NCBI GenBank assembly: GCA_013285505.1
Contig: CP053450.1
Location: 1,844,796-1,908,795, forward strand
Reading direction: 5' to 3'
Origin: Planctomycetota bacterium
GTDB taxonomy: Bacteria; Planctomycetota; Phycisphaerae; Phycisphaerales; UBA1924
DNA length: 64,000 nt
Of this stretch, positions 29,213 to 38,125 are shown one piece after another. Position numbers and translations under genes: made by a program. Each line of letters opens with the position of its first letter. Positions within the stretch are counted from its first letter, which is position 1. The notes below the pieces were generated by a model, which did not search any database, was not told the DNA's origin, and saw nothing but the letters and a program-made list of their open reading frames with translations.

Positions 29213-29677
29213 TCAGTCGTGAGGTATCGCGGTGGCGAACGTCGCGTCAGCGGCCCTCTCCAGATCTCTAATCAAGCCCTCGCAGGGCAATTTCATAATG
29301 TGTGAGCAACCCCGGACCGCTTTGATTCGGCGCCGTACAGGCTTGTTGGCAAGATCGATGCGCCAGCCCTCGACAGAAGACGGGCAGACCATTGTTTCGA
29401 ATATCTTTCCGTGACGCCGAACGCATAGCCAGACTGTTCCTTGATCAAAGAGGCCAAACGGCAGGCACCACCGCTTCCGGATGCCAGGCTTTGTGATCTC
29501 GCGGACAAAGAGCCTCAGCATACCGCCAAAGACTCGGCGGGCATCGGCTTGGGAGTCGTCATGCGCCGCCGCGAGAGCGAAGTAATAGCTGTCCGCAGGC
29601 CAGGATTCATCACCTATCCGCAGCGTGATGTCATCGTGCAGAGAATCTGTGATCGCCCACTCGATGCGCAGATCCAT
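29213..29677 (-). CDS. Hypothetical protein, base composition unlike neighbours
   Basis: 154-residue protein with no recognised family. It starts MDLRIEWAITDSLHDDITLRIGDESWPADSYYFALAAAHDDSQADARRVFGGMLRLFVREI and ends with FETMVCPSS and HIMKLPCEGLIRDLERAADATF, so it has a plausible mixed alpha/beta soluble fold with several Cys and Trp. There is no signal peptide or TM helix. The DNA is visibly lower in G+C than all flanking genes and the codons are more A/T-ending, which suggests recent acquisition. ATG 29677 is chosen because the frame upstream of it is inside the aminotransferase. It lies directly after aspC on the same strand and convergent with scpA. Confidence 0.65.
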   Translation of the reverse strand: MDLRIEWAITDSLHDDITLRIGDESWPADSYYFALAAAHDDSQADARRVFGGMLRLFVREITKPGIRKRWCLPFGLFDQGTVWLCVRRHGKIFETMVCPSSVEGWRIDLANKPVRRRIKAVRGCSHIMKLPCEGLIRDLERAADATFATAIPHD

Positions 29678-29718
29678 ACCAATGCCCCCCACTGGGCCGT
29701 TTGTTTCAATCGTTGATG

Positions 29719-30990
29719 CTACGAGAGCGATTTCAGGAACGCCTCGAGCCGGTCCATCCCCGCGTTGATCTGCTCCTCGCTGCACGCAAACGAGATCCGC
29801 ACGCACTTCTCGCCGCAACCGCCGAAATCCTCGCCGGGAACGAAAGCGACGTGGGCCTCCTCGAGCAGCGCCTCGCTGAACTGCAGCGCCGAGTTGATCG
29901 GCTTGCCCCCGCCCGAGGTCGTGCCGAAGAACTTCGAGACATCGGGGAAGGCGTAGAACGCGCCGGTCGGCTTCGGGCAGACCACGCCCTCGATCGCGTT
30001 GAGGCGTTGGAAGATCACCTCGGCGCGGGCCGCGAAGGCTTGGCGCATCTGCTCGACCTCGCCGTTGCAGTCGGCCAGCGCGGTGCGGATCGCCGGGTAG
30101 AGGAACGATGTGATGCAGGTGGTCATCTGCCCCTGCAGCGTGCCCATCGCCTTGATGAGCGTCTTGCCGAATTCTCCCGGAACTGCGGCGTACCCGATCC
30201 GCCAGCCGGTCATCGAGTAGGCCTTGCTCATGCCGTTGAACGTAACCACCCGGTCAGCGATCTCCGGCACCGAGCCGATCGAGAAGTGCTCGATCCCGCC
30301 GTAGACGATTTTCTCGTAGATCTCGTCGGAGAGGACGACCAGGTCCGGGGCGACCGTCGAAGCGGCCTCGGCGACCACCGCCGCGAGGGCCCGCAACTCG
30401 TCCGGTGAATACATCGTGCCGCACGGGTTGCTCGGGCTGTTGAGCATCAGCAGGCGCGTCCGGGGCGTGATGGCCGCCCGGAGCTGCTCGGGCGAGATCT
30501 TGAAATCGGTCTCCGGTCCGGTGGGCAGCTCGACAACCTTGCCGCCGGCCATCTGGGCGATCGGGGCGTAGCTGACCCAGGCCGGCACCGGGATGATGAC
30601 CTCGGCCGCGTCCTCGCCGGGCCCGGGCGGGTCCAGCAGGCAGTGGCAGCAGACATAGAGCGAGTGCTTGCCCCCGGCCGAGATGGCGATGTGGTCGGCG
30701 GTGAGGCCGGGGATGCCGTTCTCACCGGCGAGCTTGTCGGCGATCGCCTGGCGGGTCTTGGCGTCGCCGAGGGTCGGCATGTATTTGGTCTGGCCGGCCA
30801 GCAGTGCCTCGATCGCGGCCTGCTTGATCGGTTCGGGGGTGTCGAAGTCGGGCTCCCCCAGGGAAAAGCTCAGGACGTCGATCCCCGCCGCCTTCATCGC
30901 CTTGGCCTTGCCGCCGAAGGCGACGGTGACCGAGGGCTTGATGGACTGGACTCGTGCCGAGGTCGAGAGTTGGGTGGTGGCGGGGCTCAT
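29719..30990 (-). CDS. PLP-dependent aspartate-type aminotransferase (class I)
   Basis: 423-residue fold-type I aminotransferase, cytosolic, transferring amino groups between aspartate or similar donors and 2-oxoacids. Visible motifs: SLGEPDFDTPEPIKQAAIEAL near the N-terminus, YMPTLGDAKTRQAIADKL, LMLNSPSNPCGTMYS, DLVVLSDEIYEKIVY, the PLP lysine in FNGMSKAYSMTGWRIGY (about residue 255), and the substrate-carboxylate Arg in KCVRISFACSEE. Compared with the usual 390-400 residues it has a Gly/Pro insertion LLDPPGPGEDAAEV. The pattern is the Ib subgroup (AspC of Thermus type). It precedes the low-GC hypothetical gene; upstream is the rpsO promoter on the other strand. Confidence 0.94.
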   Translation of the reverse strand: MSPATTQLSTSARVQSIKPSVTVAFGGKAKAMKAAGIDVLSFSLGEPDFDTPEPIKQAAIEALLAGQTKYMPTLGDAKTRQAIADKLAGENGIPGLTADHIAISAGGKHSLYVCCHCLLDPPGPGEDAAEVIIPVPAWVSYAPIAQMAGGKVVELPTGPETDFKISPEQLRAAITPRTRLLMLNSPSNPCGTMYSPDELRALAAVVAEAASTVAPDLVVLSDEIYEKIVYGGIEHFSIGSVPEIADRVVTFNGMSKAYSMTGWRIGYAAVPGEFGKTLIKAMGTLQGQMTTCITSFLYPAIRTALADCNGEVEQMRQAFAARAEVIFQRLNAIEGVVCPKPTGAFYAFPDVSKFFGTTSGGGKPINSALQFSEALLEEAHVAFVPGEDFGGCGEKCVRISFACSEEQINAGMDRLEAFLKSLS

Positions 30991-31112
30991 GGCCGAACAG
31001 TACCCGCGGGATCGTGCCTGAGGGGGTCGAAACGGGGGAGATCGGGACAGATCTGGCGATGACGCTGGTCGGGGGAGGGGAGGGCCGATCGAGCCTGAGA
31101 GGCATCTGGCGA

Positions 31113-31140
31113 TTGATCGGGGTTTGGGCCGGGCTATTAT
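31113..31140 (+). promoter_or_regulatory. Promoter of rpsO-pnp
   Basis: TTGATC (31113-31118), 16-nt spacer, TATTAT (31135-31140), the best sigma-70-like match in this gap. Transcription would start near 31147, giving a leader of about 115 nt before rpsO. Confidence 0.65.
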
Positions 31141-31146
31141 TCGGGG

Positions 31147-31262
31147 TCCGACTCTGCCCCCACGGCAAGCGCGGCCTCAGGCCGGGCGTGGGGGCGGTCG
31201 AGGCGTTTCGTTCCCGTTCACTTCCATCGAGTGTTACCCCTCGATCAGGCTGAGGATTGCTG
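31147..31262 (+). promoter_or_regulatory. Structured rpsO leader
   Basis: The leader contains GCCCCCACG (31156-31164) and its perfect complement CGTGGGGGC (31187-31195), with an inner GGCC(TCA)GGCC hairpin (31174-31183). In E. coli and Thermus, S15 represses its own translation by binding a leader structure; a similar autogenous site here is likely by position, though the folds of such leaders differ between phyla. Confidence 0.5.
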
Positions 31263-31532
31263 ATGCCGACGGCTCCCGAACTCCGCTCCGAAATCATCTC
31301 CGAGTACGCCATGCACGACGGCGACGTCGGATCGCCGCAGGTCCAGATCGCGCTGCTGACCCAGCGCATCGCCGAGTTGTCCGGCCACCTGCGTGAGCAC
31401 CGCAAGGACTTCCACTCCCGTCGCGGCCTGCTCGCGATGGTCAGCCGCCGAAACCGGCTGCTGCGATACCTCGCCAAGAAGGATCGCCAGGCCTATCTCG
31501 ACACGATCGGGAAGCTCGGCCTGCGCAAGTAA
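31263..31532 (+). CDS. rpsO: 30S ribosomal protein S15
   Basis: 89-residue primary 16S rRNA-binding protein of the small subunit. The family motif is complete: [48 protein letters not shown] and the end [15 protein letters not shown] 31263 is chosen over TTG 31257 because GAGGA (31252-31256) is 6 nt upstream and because this gives the standard 89 residues. A terminator (31541-31577) separates it from pnp, 230 bases downstream, the same gene order as in E. coli. The leader may mediate autoregulation. Confidence 0.98.
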   Translation: MPTAPELRSEIISEYAMHDGDVGSPQVQIALLTQRIAELSGHLREHRKDFHSRRGLLAMVSRRNRLLRYLAKKDRQAYLDTIGKLGLRK

Positions 31533-31540
31533 TCAACCAC

Positions 31541-31577
31541 ACGCCGCCGACGGAAACGTCGGCGGTGTTTGTTTTTG
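31541..31577 (+). terminator. Terminator after rpsO
   Basis: ACGCCGCCGACG (31541-31552), GAAA tetraloop, CGTCGGCGGTGT (31557-31568) with one G-U pair, then TTGTTTTT. Partial read-through into pnp is likely, as in E. coli. Confidence 0.9.
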
Positions 31578-31762
31578 GACCCACAACGGGATCCGCGGTT
31601 CTCGCGGGGTGTTCGACGCGGCAGTCGGCACGGGGCAGCCCTTCGGGCCTGCCACATGCCTTCTGCCTCCCGGACCAGCCGCAGGGCCCCGGGTCAGCCG
31701 CGATCGGTCGCTCGGCGTGTGGCTGGGGATCGGCAGCGGCGCAGTCTCAAGGCAGAAGCACC

Positions 31763-33934
31763 ATGACAACCAAACCCCTTGGCAACGTCTCCGTCTCGCG
31801 TGAGATCGGCGGCCGCACCCTCACCATGCAGACCGGCAAGGTCGCTCGACAGGCCGGTGCCGCGATCATCGCGACCTACGCCGAAAGCACGGTCCTCGCG
31901 ACCGTCGTCCGCGACAAGCCCCGCGAAGGCCTCGACTTCTTCCCCCTCGCGGTGGACTACCGCGAGAAGCTCCCCGCCGGCGGCAAGTTCCCCGGCGGCT
32001 TCCGCAAGCGTGAGGGCGCGCCCAACGAGAAGGAAGTCCTCACCATGCGGATGATTGACCGCCCGATCAGGCCGCTCTTCCCCGACGGCTTCATCGACGA
32101 GGTCCAGATCCAGTGCTGGGTCATGAGCCACGACGCCGAGAACGACACCGACGTCCTCGCGGCGACCGCCGCCTCCGCGGCGCTGGCGATCAGCAACGCG
32201 CCCTTTGAGGGTCCGACCGCCACGGTCCGCGTCGGCCGCATCCACACCGACGACGGCCCCCAGTTCGTCATCAACCCGACCGTGTCGCAGATGGACTACT
32301 CCGACATGGATCTCGTCCTCGCCGGCCACGCCGACGGGATCAACATGATCGAGGTCGGTGCGGCGGAAGTGCCCGACGACGACGTCCACGCGGCCATCGC
32401 GTTCGGCTACGAGCACATCAAGGAGATCCTCGGCCTGATCGACGAGCTCGTCGGCAAGGTCGGCCAGGAAAAGGTGCTCGGCAACCTCACCCTGCCCCGC
32501 GACGAGGTCATGGCCAAGGTCAAGGAAATCTGCGGTGACGCGATGCTCGAGGCCCGCCAGATCGGCGGCAAGCAGGAGCGCAACGACCGCGTCAACGAGC
32601 TCCGCACCAAGCTGCTCGACGAGCACTTCCCGATCAACGAGTCCGGCACCTACGGCGAGTTCGCCGAGAGCGCCAAGCTGCGGTCCGAGGCCAAGGAGGC
32701 CTTCCGCACGCTCGAGAAGAAGACCACCCGCAAGCTGATCGCCGAGAAGCACCGCCGCGCCGACGGCCGCGCCCCCAAGGAGATCCGCCAGATCGAGGCC
32801 GAGGTCGGTGTGTTCCACCGCACGCACGGCTCGGCGTTCTTCCAGCGCGGCGAGACGCAGAGTCTCGTGTCCTGCACGCTCGGCACCGCCCGCGACGAGC
32901 AGATCGTCGACGGCCTGCTCCCCGAGTACTCCAAGAAGTTCACGCTGCACTACAACTTCCCGCCCTTCTGCACGGGCGAGGCCAAGCGCATCATGGGCCC
33001 GGGTCGGCGTGAGGTCGGCCACGGCGCTCTCGCCGAGCGTTCGCTGATGGCGATCCTCCCCAGCCCGGAGGACTTCCCCTACACCGTCCGTCTCGTCAGC
33101 GACATCACCGAGAGCAACGGCTCCTCGTCGATGGCGTCGGTGTGCGGCGGCTGCCTGGCGCTCATGGACGCCGGCGTACCCATCCACGCGACCTGCGCGG
33201 GCATCTCCGTCGGCCGCTTCACCGATGAGGACGGCGGCCGCGAGGTCTTCGTGACCGACATCCTCGGCGAAGAGGACTTCTTCGGCGACATGGACTTCAA
33301 GGTCTCCGGCACCCGCGAGGGCATCACGGGCATCCAGCTCGACCTCAAGGCCCGCGGCCTCAGCCTCGAGCAGATCAAGACCATCTTCGCGCAGGCACGC
33401 GAGGGTCGTATCGAGATCATCGAGACCATGGAGAAGTGCATCGACAAGCCCCGCGAGAAGATCTCGCCGTTCGCCCCGATGATGGTCACGCTGCAGATCG
33501 CGGTCGACAAGATCGGCAAGCTGATCGGCCCGGGCGGCAAGGTCATCCGCGCCCTGCAGGACAAGCACGAGGTCAACATCGACGTCGAGGACGACGGCAC
33601 GGTGATGATCTCCAGCTCCAACGGCCCCGCCGTTGAGGCCGCGCTCGCCGAGGTCCAGGCCCTCTGCGAGGAGATCAAGGTCGGCACCATCTACGAGGGC
33701 AAGGTCGTGTCCGTGAAGGACTTCGGCGCGTTCATCGAGCTCGCCCCTGGCACCGACGGCATGTGCCACATCTCCGAGCTCGCCGACGGTTTCGTCAAGA
33801 GCGTCGATGAGGTCGTCAAGGTCGGCGACACCGTCAAGGTCAAGGTGATCATGGTTGACGAGCAGGGCCGCATCAAGCTGAGCCGCAAGGCGGTTCAGGC
33901 CGCGGAGAAGCAGGCCGAGACGGTGGACGCCTGA
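31763..33934 (+). CDS. pnp: Polyribonucleotide nucleotidyltransferase (PNPase)
   Basis: 723-residue phosphorolytic 3'-5' exoribonuclease, a trimer that is a core of RNA degradation. Two RNase PH domains flank a helical domain: the first has [30 protein letters not shown], the second [39 protein letters not shown] and [15 protein letters not shown]. The KH domain has [15 protein letters not shown] (about residue 583) and the S1 domain begins [20 protein letters not shown] (about 640). Full length and unbroken. ATG 31763 gives the family N-terminus; GGCAGAAG is only a weak ribosome-binding site. Linked to rpsO and followed by a terminator. Confidence 0.98.
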   Translation: MTTKPLGNVSVSREIGGRTLTMQTGKVARQAGAAIIATYAESTVLATVVRDKPREGLDFFPLAVDYREKLPAGGKFPGGFRKREGAPNEKEVLTMRMIDRPIRPLFPDGFIDEVQIQCWVMSHDAENDTDVLAATAASAALAISNAPFEGPTATVRVGRIHTDDGPQFVINPTVSQMDYSDMDLVLAGHADGINMIEVGAAEVPDDDVHAAIAFGYEHIKEILGLIDELVGKVGQEKVLGNLTLPRDEVMAKVKEICGDAMLEARQIGGKQERNDRVNELRTKLLDEHFPINESGTYGEFAESAKLRSEAKEAFRTLEKKTTRKLIAEKHRRADGRAPKEIRQIEAEVGVFHRTHGSAFFQRGETQSLVSCTLGTARDEQIVDGLLPEYSKKFTLHYNFPPFCTGEAKRIMGPGRREVGHGALAERSLMAILPSPEDFPYTVRLVSDITESNGSSSMASVCGGCLALMDAGVPIHATCAGISVGRFTDEDGGREVFVTDILGEEDFFGDMDFKVSGTREGITGIQLDLKARGLSLEQIKTIFAQAREGRIEIIETMEKCIDKPREKISPFAPMMVTLQIAVDKIGKLIGPGGKVIRALQDKHEVNIDVEDDGTVMISSSNGPAVEAALAEVQALCEEIKVGTIYEGKVVSVKDFGAFIELAPGTDGMCHISELADGFVKSVDEVVKVGDTVKVKVIMVDEQGRIKLSRKAVQAAEKQAETVDA

Positions 33935-33981
33935 TCCTCATCGCCACGGCAGGGCCGTAGCGATGCCTTCTAAAATACGAA

Positions 33982-34017
33982 CAATCGGGCGTCCTCCGGG
34001 ACGCCCGATTGCGTTTT
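33982..34017 (+). terminator. Terminator after pnp
   Basis: Perfect 13-bp stem CAATCGGGCGTCC (33982-33994) and GGACGCCCGATTG (33999-34011), 4-nt loop, then CGTTTTC. Confidence 0.9.
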
Positions 34018-34217
34018 CGGACGGAAGTTGACGCCGACGGGCAATCTGGTAATCTGGTGTGTCCGGCCGGAATCGGTTTCTCGTGCCGATTCCGTCCGGA
34101 CCGCGGACCGTGCGGCCTGTTCTGGGCCGCCGGGCGTGCCATCCACGCCGATTCGGGTTGCCGGGTTTGTGCTGGCCTCCGTCTCGCGTCGGCGTGGGGA
34201 ACGTTTGGGGGTGACCC

Positions 34218-34502
34218 ATGAGCGACCTGGATTCTCCGGGCAGGCTCGAGGGCGTCGACGGGCAGGTGAAGTGGTTCGACCCTCGCAAGGGATTCGGATT
34301 CATTGTCGGCCCTGAGGGACAGGACATCTTCGTGCATTTTTCGTGTATCGAGGGCGAGGGCTTCCGGGTCCTCAAGGACGGTGCCGATGTCACGTACGAC
34401 GCCGAGAACACCGACAAGGGCTGGAAAGCCACGCGCGTGCAGTACGTCGAGCCCACGGTGGTGGTGCCCAAGCGGCAGTACACCCGCACGCCCCGAAGAT
34501 AA
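34218..34502 (+). CDS. Cold-shock domain protein
   Basis: 94-residue single-stranded nucleic acid-binding protein. The cold-shock domain has RNP1 KGFGFIVG and RNP2 DIFVHFSCI, opening with GQVKWFDPRKGFGFI. It differs from classic CspA by a short N-terminal extension of about 15 residues and a basic tail (PKRQYTRTPRR). ATG 34218 is preceded by GGGGGTGACC, a weak ribosome-binding site. The gap to pnp (283 bases, with terminator) could hold a cold-responsive 5' leader, but nothing specific was recognised. Cold regulation is family inference. Confidence 0.93.
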   Translation: MSDLDSPGRLEGVDGQVKWFDPRKGFGFIVGPEGQDIFVHFSCIEGEGFRVLKDGADVTYDAENTDKGWKATRVQYVEPTVVVPKRQYTRTPRR

Positions 34503-34565
34503 ACCGCGTCGAGACGCACTGCCGCCGCACACGTGGACGTGTCCCGTGCTCCGTAGACTTCTGCC

Positions 34566-35493
34566 ATGCCGAGCACGTTGGCGGTTCCAGTCTGGGTTGT
34601 GATCGCCGCCGTGCCGCGGGGCGCGACCATGTCGGCTGCGCAGAGCCGCACTGATCGGCTTTGCCATCGGCCTCTTCGTGGCCGCGGCCGCCGCGACGCA
34701 CTTGGTGCGGCGGCACGTCCGCCGCGTCCGCGCGGCCGACGCCCGTGCCCGCCGCGCCGAGCGGCTCGCCGAGCTGGGCTCCATGACGCGGGGCCTCGCC
34801 CACGAGATCAAGAACCCCCTCTCCACCATCGGCCTCAATGTGCAACTCCTCTCCGAGGGCGTCGAGGAACTGCCCATCGAGGACGAGGCCCGCGCCCCGC
34901 TCCTGCGCCGGCTCGGATCGCTCGGGCGCGAGGCCGAACGCCTCCGTGGCATCCTTACTGACTTTCTCGAGTACGCCGGCGAACTGCGGCTCGACGCCCG
35001 GGCCGCCGATCTGAACGAGGCGATGGACGAGCTCATCGATTTCTTCATGCCCCAGGCCGAGCAGCAGGGCGTCCGGATGCGGAGCGATCTCGTCGGGGGC
35101 AGGCTCGAAGCATGGTGCGACCCGCCGCTGATCAAGCAGGCCGTCCTCAACCTCATGCTCAACGCGGTGCAGGCGATGTCGCAGCAGCCGGGGGGAGGTC
35201 CCCGCGAACTCATCCTTCGCACCGGCCGCGGCGAGGACGACGACCGCAACCCCACGGCGATCCTGCACGTCATCGACACGGGCCCCGGCATCGATGACGC
35301 CGCCGCGGCCAGGATCTTCGACCCGTACTTTACGACCAAGTCGGGAGGCACCGGTCTCGGCCTGCCGACCGCGCGACGCATCGTCGAGGCACACGGCGGA
35401 CGCATCGAACTGCACAGCGAACCGGGGAGGGGCACCGACCTGCGGCTGACGCTCCCCGCGACACCGCCGGCCGAGAACAGCATCAGCGGCTGA
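34566..35493 (+). CDS. Membrane-anchored sensor histidine kinase (frameshifted N-terminus)
   Basis: Two-component kinase of about 300 residues, similar in its catalytic part to NtrB/AtoS. An N-terminal TM helix (ALIGFAIGLFVAAAAATHLV) is followed by the H-box ELGSMTRGLAHEIKNPLSTIGLNVQLL, N-box LNLMLNAVQAM, G1 VIDTGPGIDD, F-box IFDPYFTTK and G2 GGTGLGLPTARRIVEAHGG. ATG 34566 (PSTLAVPVWVVIAAV) probably starts the protein, with a frameshift near 34630-34650 before the TM helix; otherwise GTG 34678 would be the start. There is no separate sensor domain and no response regulator gene next to it, so it is an orphan kinase. Confidence 0.85.
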
Positions 35494-35536
35494 CGCCCGC
35501 GCTCGCCCCGCGGTTCACGCCGAGCGGCCGCGTCGT

Positions 35537-35797
35537 CTACCTGCTGCTGTCGGCGAAGTCGCCCTCGTCGAGAATCGGGACAAACGAGAGCGAGGCGGAC
35601 CATGTCGAGTTGGCCCGATCGGGCGTGAACTCCACGATCGATCCGTCACCGCGTTGTGCTTCGTGGGCTGCGCCGCGGGACACGAGGTAGTCCGTCCGCG
35701 CAGAGCCCGTCGCGCACCCGCTCCCGGCGAGCACCACGACCACCATCACCGTCCCCTGCCCCGCCGTCTTGACTGACCGACGAATGGACATGCACAT
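35537..35797 (-). CDS. Small lipoprotein
   Basis: 86-residue lipoprotein (84 if the second ATG at 35791 is used). The signal peptide SIRRSVKTAGQGTVMVVVVLAGSGC ends in a lipobox-like AGSGC, then a short mature domain (ATGSARTDYLVSRGAAHEAQRGDGSIVEFTPDRANSTWSASLSFVPI) of unknown function. GAAGGGA is just upstream of ATG 35797. It is convergent with the histidine kinase gene and not evidently cotranscribed with it. Confidence 0.65.
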   Translation of the reverse strand: MCMSIRRSVKTAGQGTVMVVVVLAGSGCATGSARTDYLVSRGAAHEAQRGDGSIVEFTPDRANSTWSASLSFVPILDEGDFADSSR

Positions 35798-36071
35798 TCC
35801 CTTCAGGCTCCGGGCCACACTGTGCCCGCCCCGTGTGGATGAAGAATCGGAAGCCGATCCCCGTCCCGGCCAGCAAAGGCCCGGGGGACGGGTCGCGGCG
35901 GGGTCGGATCGCTCCGCCTGCGTCGGCTCTTCCGCGTGTTGCGCGGTCTGGGAGGCCTGCTCCGATCCCGGCGTCGCGGCCGAGAACCCGGCGGGCCCGC
36001 CGGACTGTGCGCCGCTACCATGAGGCCGGTTCCCTCGGCCCGCTCCCTGAATCGCCTGCGAGATACCCGGT

Positions 36072-36972
36072 ATGCATCGTTCCATGAAGATCGCTTTCAG
36101 CACGGTCGCCTGTCCCGATTGGACGCTCGAGCGCGTCATGAGTTTCGCCGACGAGGTGGAATACCAGGGCGTCGAGCTCCGTACGTTCGGCTGGGGCGGG
36201 ACCGATCTGGCCTGCGAGCCGGCGCTGACGGACCCGAAGAAAGTCCGCCGTCTGGCGATCGAGTCGGGCACGCACGTGATGTCGCTCGGCACGTCGCTGC
36301 GGTTTGATGCGCCGGTGTGGCCCCCCGTCATCGGCCGCGCACTCCCGGGACACGACAGCAACCTGCAGAGCGCGCGCAGATTCGTCGCCCTCGCCAACGA
36401 CATCGAGTGCCCGCACCTCCGCGTGTTCGGCTTCGACGCGACGACCGGCGAGAAGCGAGGCCGCACCGTGGCCCGCGTCATCGAGCCGCTTGCAGGAACT
36501 CCTCACCGCCGCCAGCAAGCACCGCGTCTCGCTGGTCTTCGAGAACGGCGGAACGTTCAGCCGGGCCGAACAGGTCGCCGAGGTGCTGCGCGAATGCCCG
36601 AGCCCGTGGCTCGGCGCCAGCTACAACATCGCCGTCGGCGCGCGCGACGGTGACCATGTCGAAGCCGCGCTCGACCTGCTCGGTGACCGGCTGATCTCGG
36701 TCAAGCTCAAAGACCTCCAGGGCAACCAGCCCGTGGAGATCGGTCACGGCGAGATACCGCTCGAACGCGGGGTTTCCCACTTGGTCCGTACCGAGTACAC
36801 CGGATGGCTGGTGGTTGAGTGGATGCGCTGCTGGCGTCCGGAACTCGCCGAGGCCGACGGCGTCCTCCGCCGCGCGCTCAAGACCGTTGAGTCGTGGATT
36901 CTCGCCGCCCGCGAGAGCCACGTCCCCCGCACGAGCGTCCACTCGCCGGCCACCGCCGCCGCCAGCGCGTGA
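36072..36972 (+). CDS. Sugar phosphate isomerase/epimerase (frameshifted)
   Basis: TIM-barrel protein of the AP endonuclease 2/xylose isomerase-like family, about 300 residues, cytosolic, possibly isomerising a sugar, inositol or hydroxypyruvate-type substrate. MKIAFSTVACPDWTLERVMSFADEVEYQGVELR is the first barrel strand and helix; PHLRVFGFD, LVFENGG (metal-binding Glu), and LISVKLKDLQG (metal His replaced by Lys in this subgroup) follow. The reading frame shifts near 36485-36495, at CGCTTGCAGG: VIEP continues as LQELLTAASKHRVSLVFENGG. ATG 36072 or 36084 is the start; no good ribosome-binding site is visible. QueG follows 28 bases downstream, probably cotranscribed. Confidence 0.82.
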
Positions 36973-37000
36973 TGCAGCAACCCCCGGGGCGCACCCCGAC

Positions 37001-38125
37001 ATGAGCGCCACCGACCCCGCAGCCGCGACCCGGACGATCCTCGCGATGTGCGAGCAGGAGGGCTTTGCGCTCTCCGGTGCCGCGCCGATCGAGCCGAGCC
37101 CGCACGCGGCCGCCCTCCGCGAGTGGCTCGACGCGGGCAAGCACGGCGAGATGGGCTGGCTCGCCGAGACCCTCGACGAGCGTCTCGACCCGACCCGGGT
37201 GCTCCCCGGCGCACGGTCCGTTGTGATGGTCGCCGAGTACTACGGGGCCCGCGGCACCGCGCCGGACGCCCCGGATCCCGAGCGAGGCCGCATCGCCCGG
37301 TACGCCCGAGGCCGCGACTACCACGCGGTGCTTAAACGCCGCCTCCATCGCGTGTGCGACCAGGTCCGCCGGGCCTACCCCGGCGCCGCGACTCGGGCCT
37401 TCTGCGACACCGCCCCGGTGCTGGAACGCGAACTGGCCCTCCAATGCGGCCTTGGATGGATCGGCAAGCACACACTGCTCATCCACCCCACGCACGGCAG
37501 CTGGATGGTGCTCGGCGGGTTCTTCACGACGCTCGATCTCTCGCCCCCGCCCGGCCAAGGCCCCGAGCCCGACCACTGCGGCACCTGCACCCGCTGCATC
37601 GACGCCTGCCCAACCAACGCCATCACGCCCTACAGCGTCGACGCCCGGCGGTGCATCAGCTATCTGACGATCGAGCACGAGGGTGAGATCGAGCCCAAAC
37701 TGGCCGCGTCGCTGGACGGCTGGCTTGTCGGGTGCGATGTCTGCCAGGAGGTCTGCCCGCACAACTCCGCCCGCGGCAGCCCGACGCACCGCGACGAGAC
37801 GCCGCTCAACCCCTCCCTGGCCCCGACGAGGGAGGGCTTCGACCTGCTCAGTGTCCTTGGCTGGGACGAAGAAGCCCGCCGCGCCCGCTTTGCCAGCAGC
37901 GCCATGAAACGCATCACCCTCACTCAGGCCAAGCGCAACGCCATCCTTGTGGCGGCAGGGAGCCTGGACCGTCGCGACGACCACGGCAGCCCGCGGGCCG
38001 GGTCTTGGCGTGAACGGTTCTGCGACAAGCTCACAGACATCGCCTGGGACGCGGGCGAGCCCGAGATGGTCCGGCAGACCGCCCGAGAGGCCCTCACGCG
38101 GCTCGACGCGTCTGGCGGGGCCTGA
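37001..38125 (+). CDS. queG: Epoxyqueuosine reductase
   Basis: 374-residue cobalamin- and Fe-S-dependent enzyme for the last step of queuosine synthesis in tRNA. Seen in order: N-terminal GFALSGAAPIEPSPHAAALREWLDAGKHGEMGWL, RYARGRDYHAVLKRRL, AFCDTAPVLERELALQCGLGWIGKHTLLIHP, the two 4Fe-4S motifs CGTCTRCIDACPTNAI and CDVCQEVCPHN, and a HEAT-like C-terminal segment. Length is typical. ATG 37001 is 28 bases after the isomerase stop. Its 3' end overlaps the convergent membrane protein gene by 32 bases. The other queuosine genes are not in the window. Confidence 0.96.
   Translation: MSATDPAAATRTILAMCEQEGFALSGAAPIEPSPHAAALREWLDAGKHGEMGWLAETLDERLDPTRVLPGARSVVMVAEYYGARGTAPDAPDPERGRIARYARGRDYHAVLKRRLHRVCDQVRRAYPGAATRAFCDTAPVLERELALQCGLGWIGKHTLLIHPTHGSWMVLGGFFTTLDLSPPPGQGPEPDHCGTCTRCIDACPTNAITPYSVDARRCISYLTIEHEGEIEPKLAASLDGWLVGCDVCQEVCPHNSARGSPTHRDETPLNPSLAPTREGFDLLSVLGWDEEARRARFASSAMKRITLTQAKRNAILVAAGSLDRRDDHGSPRAGSWRERFCDKLTDIAWDAGEPEMVRQTAREALTRLDASGGA

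Noticed and set aside
31694..33769. Minus-strand open frame across pnp
   Set aside because: Antisense shadow of pnp; composition Leu/Val/Asp/Glu-rich without domains.
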